Below are positions 63,619 through 64,000 of a stretch of 64,000 nt of DNA, piece by piece. The stretch covers positions 12,649-76,648 of the forward strand of contig DBMI01000067.1 in the NCBI GenBank assembly GCA_002298165.1, in the 5' to 3' direction. Position 1 is the stretch's first letter. Each line of letters starts with the position of its first letter. Position numbers and translations under genes: made by a program. The DNA comes from Desulfarculales bacterium UBA702 (GTDB lineage: Bacteria > Desulfobacterota > Syntrophobacteria > Syntrophobacterales > Syntrophobacteraceae). The notes beneath the pieces were generated by a model, which made no database searches, had not been told where the DNA came from, and was given only the letters and a program-made list of their open reading frames with translations.

Positions 63619-63739
63619 GCATCCCCGTTTTTTATCAGAATTCGTGATTTTCTTTCATGAAAGCATTTTTCATTAAAGGAAGTGCCGGGAGCTGCCGTTC
63701 TTCTTTTTAACCCCTCAAGGTTTTCTAACCCCCTCTACA

Positions 63740-63771
63740 GCCCGGACGCCTGCAGCGTTCGGGCTTTTTTT
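63740..63771 (+). terminator. Rho-independent terminator downstream of selB
   Basis: GCCCGGACGC (63740-63749) and GCGTTCGGGC (63755-63764) form a 10-bp stem with one G-U pair around loop CTGCA, followed by seven T (63765-63771). It is 120 bases after the selB stop and has the full form of an intrinsic terminator. Confidence 0.88.
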
Positions 63772-63927
63772 AATCGATGGGAAATTGCTTTTTGCCTTAG
63801 ACAAATTGATCCATTTGCGGCGACGTGGTTTTGACAATGCAAAGGTGAGATTCTCGGTCTATTAAAGTGAATCCGCCCGTCTTGCGAATATATCAGCCGA
63901 GCGGATCATTTATTTATTCTATTTAGC

Positions 63928-64000
63928 AGGGTGTTGAAAAAAGTATTCCGTAGTGGGAATTGAGTGCCATAATGAGCTAAAATTTCGTCATTCCCGCGAA
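63928..64000. repeat. Possible edge of a dispersed repeat, cut by the window end
   Basis: The right end reads GGGTGTTGAAAAAAG and later CGTCATTCCCGCGAA, a word combination familiar from short dispersed palindromic elements in deltaproteobacterial and other genomes. Only the first part is visible, so the call is tentative. Confidence 0.3.

Larger units (their letters stand above)
63619..64000. other. Gene-free tail of the window after selB
   Basis: No coding frame or tRNA is seen in these 382 bases; in particular there is no tRNA-Sec. They contain the terminator at 63740-63771 and the beginning of a likely dispersed repeat at the right edge. Confidence 0.55.

Noticed and set aside
61419..64000. 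tRNA-Sec next to selB
   Set aside because: No cloverleaf with a UCA anticodon and long acceptor or extra arm was found in the flanks.

Overview
The window reads as one piece of a chromosome from an anaerobic deltaproteobacterium-like organism (Desulfobacterota, perhaps a Syntrophobacter or Syntrophus relative). This is inferred from gene content and order: a DapL-type lysine pathway beside a nearly complete arginine gene set, MqnD of the futalosine menaquinone route, a cyclic-2,3-DPG-synthetase-like GTPase, a PEP/pyruvate-binding-domain protein, short arginine-type N-acetylglutamate synthase, and selenocysteine decoding. I see no prophage, insertion sequence, CRISPR array or rRNA operon. Almost every gene is housekeeping or biosynthetic.

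Layout. 1-4.3 kb: end of a UbiA-type prenyltransferase, glutamate dehydrogenase and a PEP/pyruvate-binding protein on the plus strand. 4.4-6.1 kb: a Uma2-type protein and aroC on the minus strand. 6.2-9.5 kb: a compact clpS-clpA-aat operon, the bacterial N-degron pathway. 9.6-13 kb: cDPG-synthetase-like GTPase and carbamate kinase facing an ornithine-cyclodeaminase-like gene. 11.9-29.9 kb: a long minus-strand run with pgsA, a lytic transglycosylase, transaldolase, folK, dapL, dapB, dapA, dapF, lysA, an Fn3 lipoprotein, argH, argG, argF, argD, argB and a triple-PAS protein. 29.9-30.9 kb: about 0.94 kb without a gene. 30.9-32.8 kb: mqnD and an unrecognised gene. 33-37 kb: cysS, ispF, ispD, RNase P RNA and an acyltransferase. 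37-39.2 kb: aroK, an enoyl-CoA hydratase and a selenoprotein. 39.4-51.6 kb: argJ, secA, trxB, argA-like, a cysteine-desulfurase-like gene, fdhD, a Nudix hydrolase, a nucleobase permease, prs, a zinc-ribbon coiled-coil protein and a Nif3-like protein. 51.7-61.4 kb: a CAU-anticodon tRNA, rpoD, dnaG, yqeY, hisA, a thioesterase, apgM, hom and an AlaC-like aminotransferase. 61.7-63.6 kb: selB, then a terminator and what looks like the edge of a dispersed repeat.

The most notable item is at 38639-39235. An ordinary reading of the stop codons splits a peroxiredoxin-like gene in two. The UGA at 38783-38785 sits exactly where this family has the first cysteine of its RGxWCPxC redox motif. It is followed 10 nt later by a perfect 6-bp hairpin with an AGUUG loop, the expected form of a bacterial SECIS element. 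The dedicated elongation factor SelB is encoded in the same window (61690-63618). I therefore annotate a 198-residue selenoprotein with a Sec49-x-x-Cys52 motif. A cysteine-desulfurase-like enzyme and FdhD, encoded by overlapping genes at 44.9-46.9 kb, may belong to the same selenium and formate physiology, but that link is inference.

How the genes work together. Arginine synthesis is represented at every step except argC (argA-like, argB, argJ, argD, argF, argG, argH). Lysine is made from aspartate semialdehyde by dapA, dapB, dapL, dapF and lysA, with hom drawing on the same precursor. aroC and aroK belong to the shikimate route, ispD and ispF to the MEP isoprenoid route, and prs and hisA to PRPP and histidine. 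Start codons were moved inward from the longest frame where a Shine-Dalgarno sequence, family N-terminus or overlapping signal favoured it; such choices are stated in the entries.
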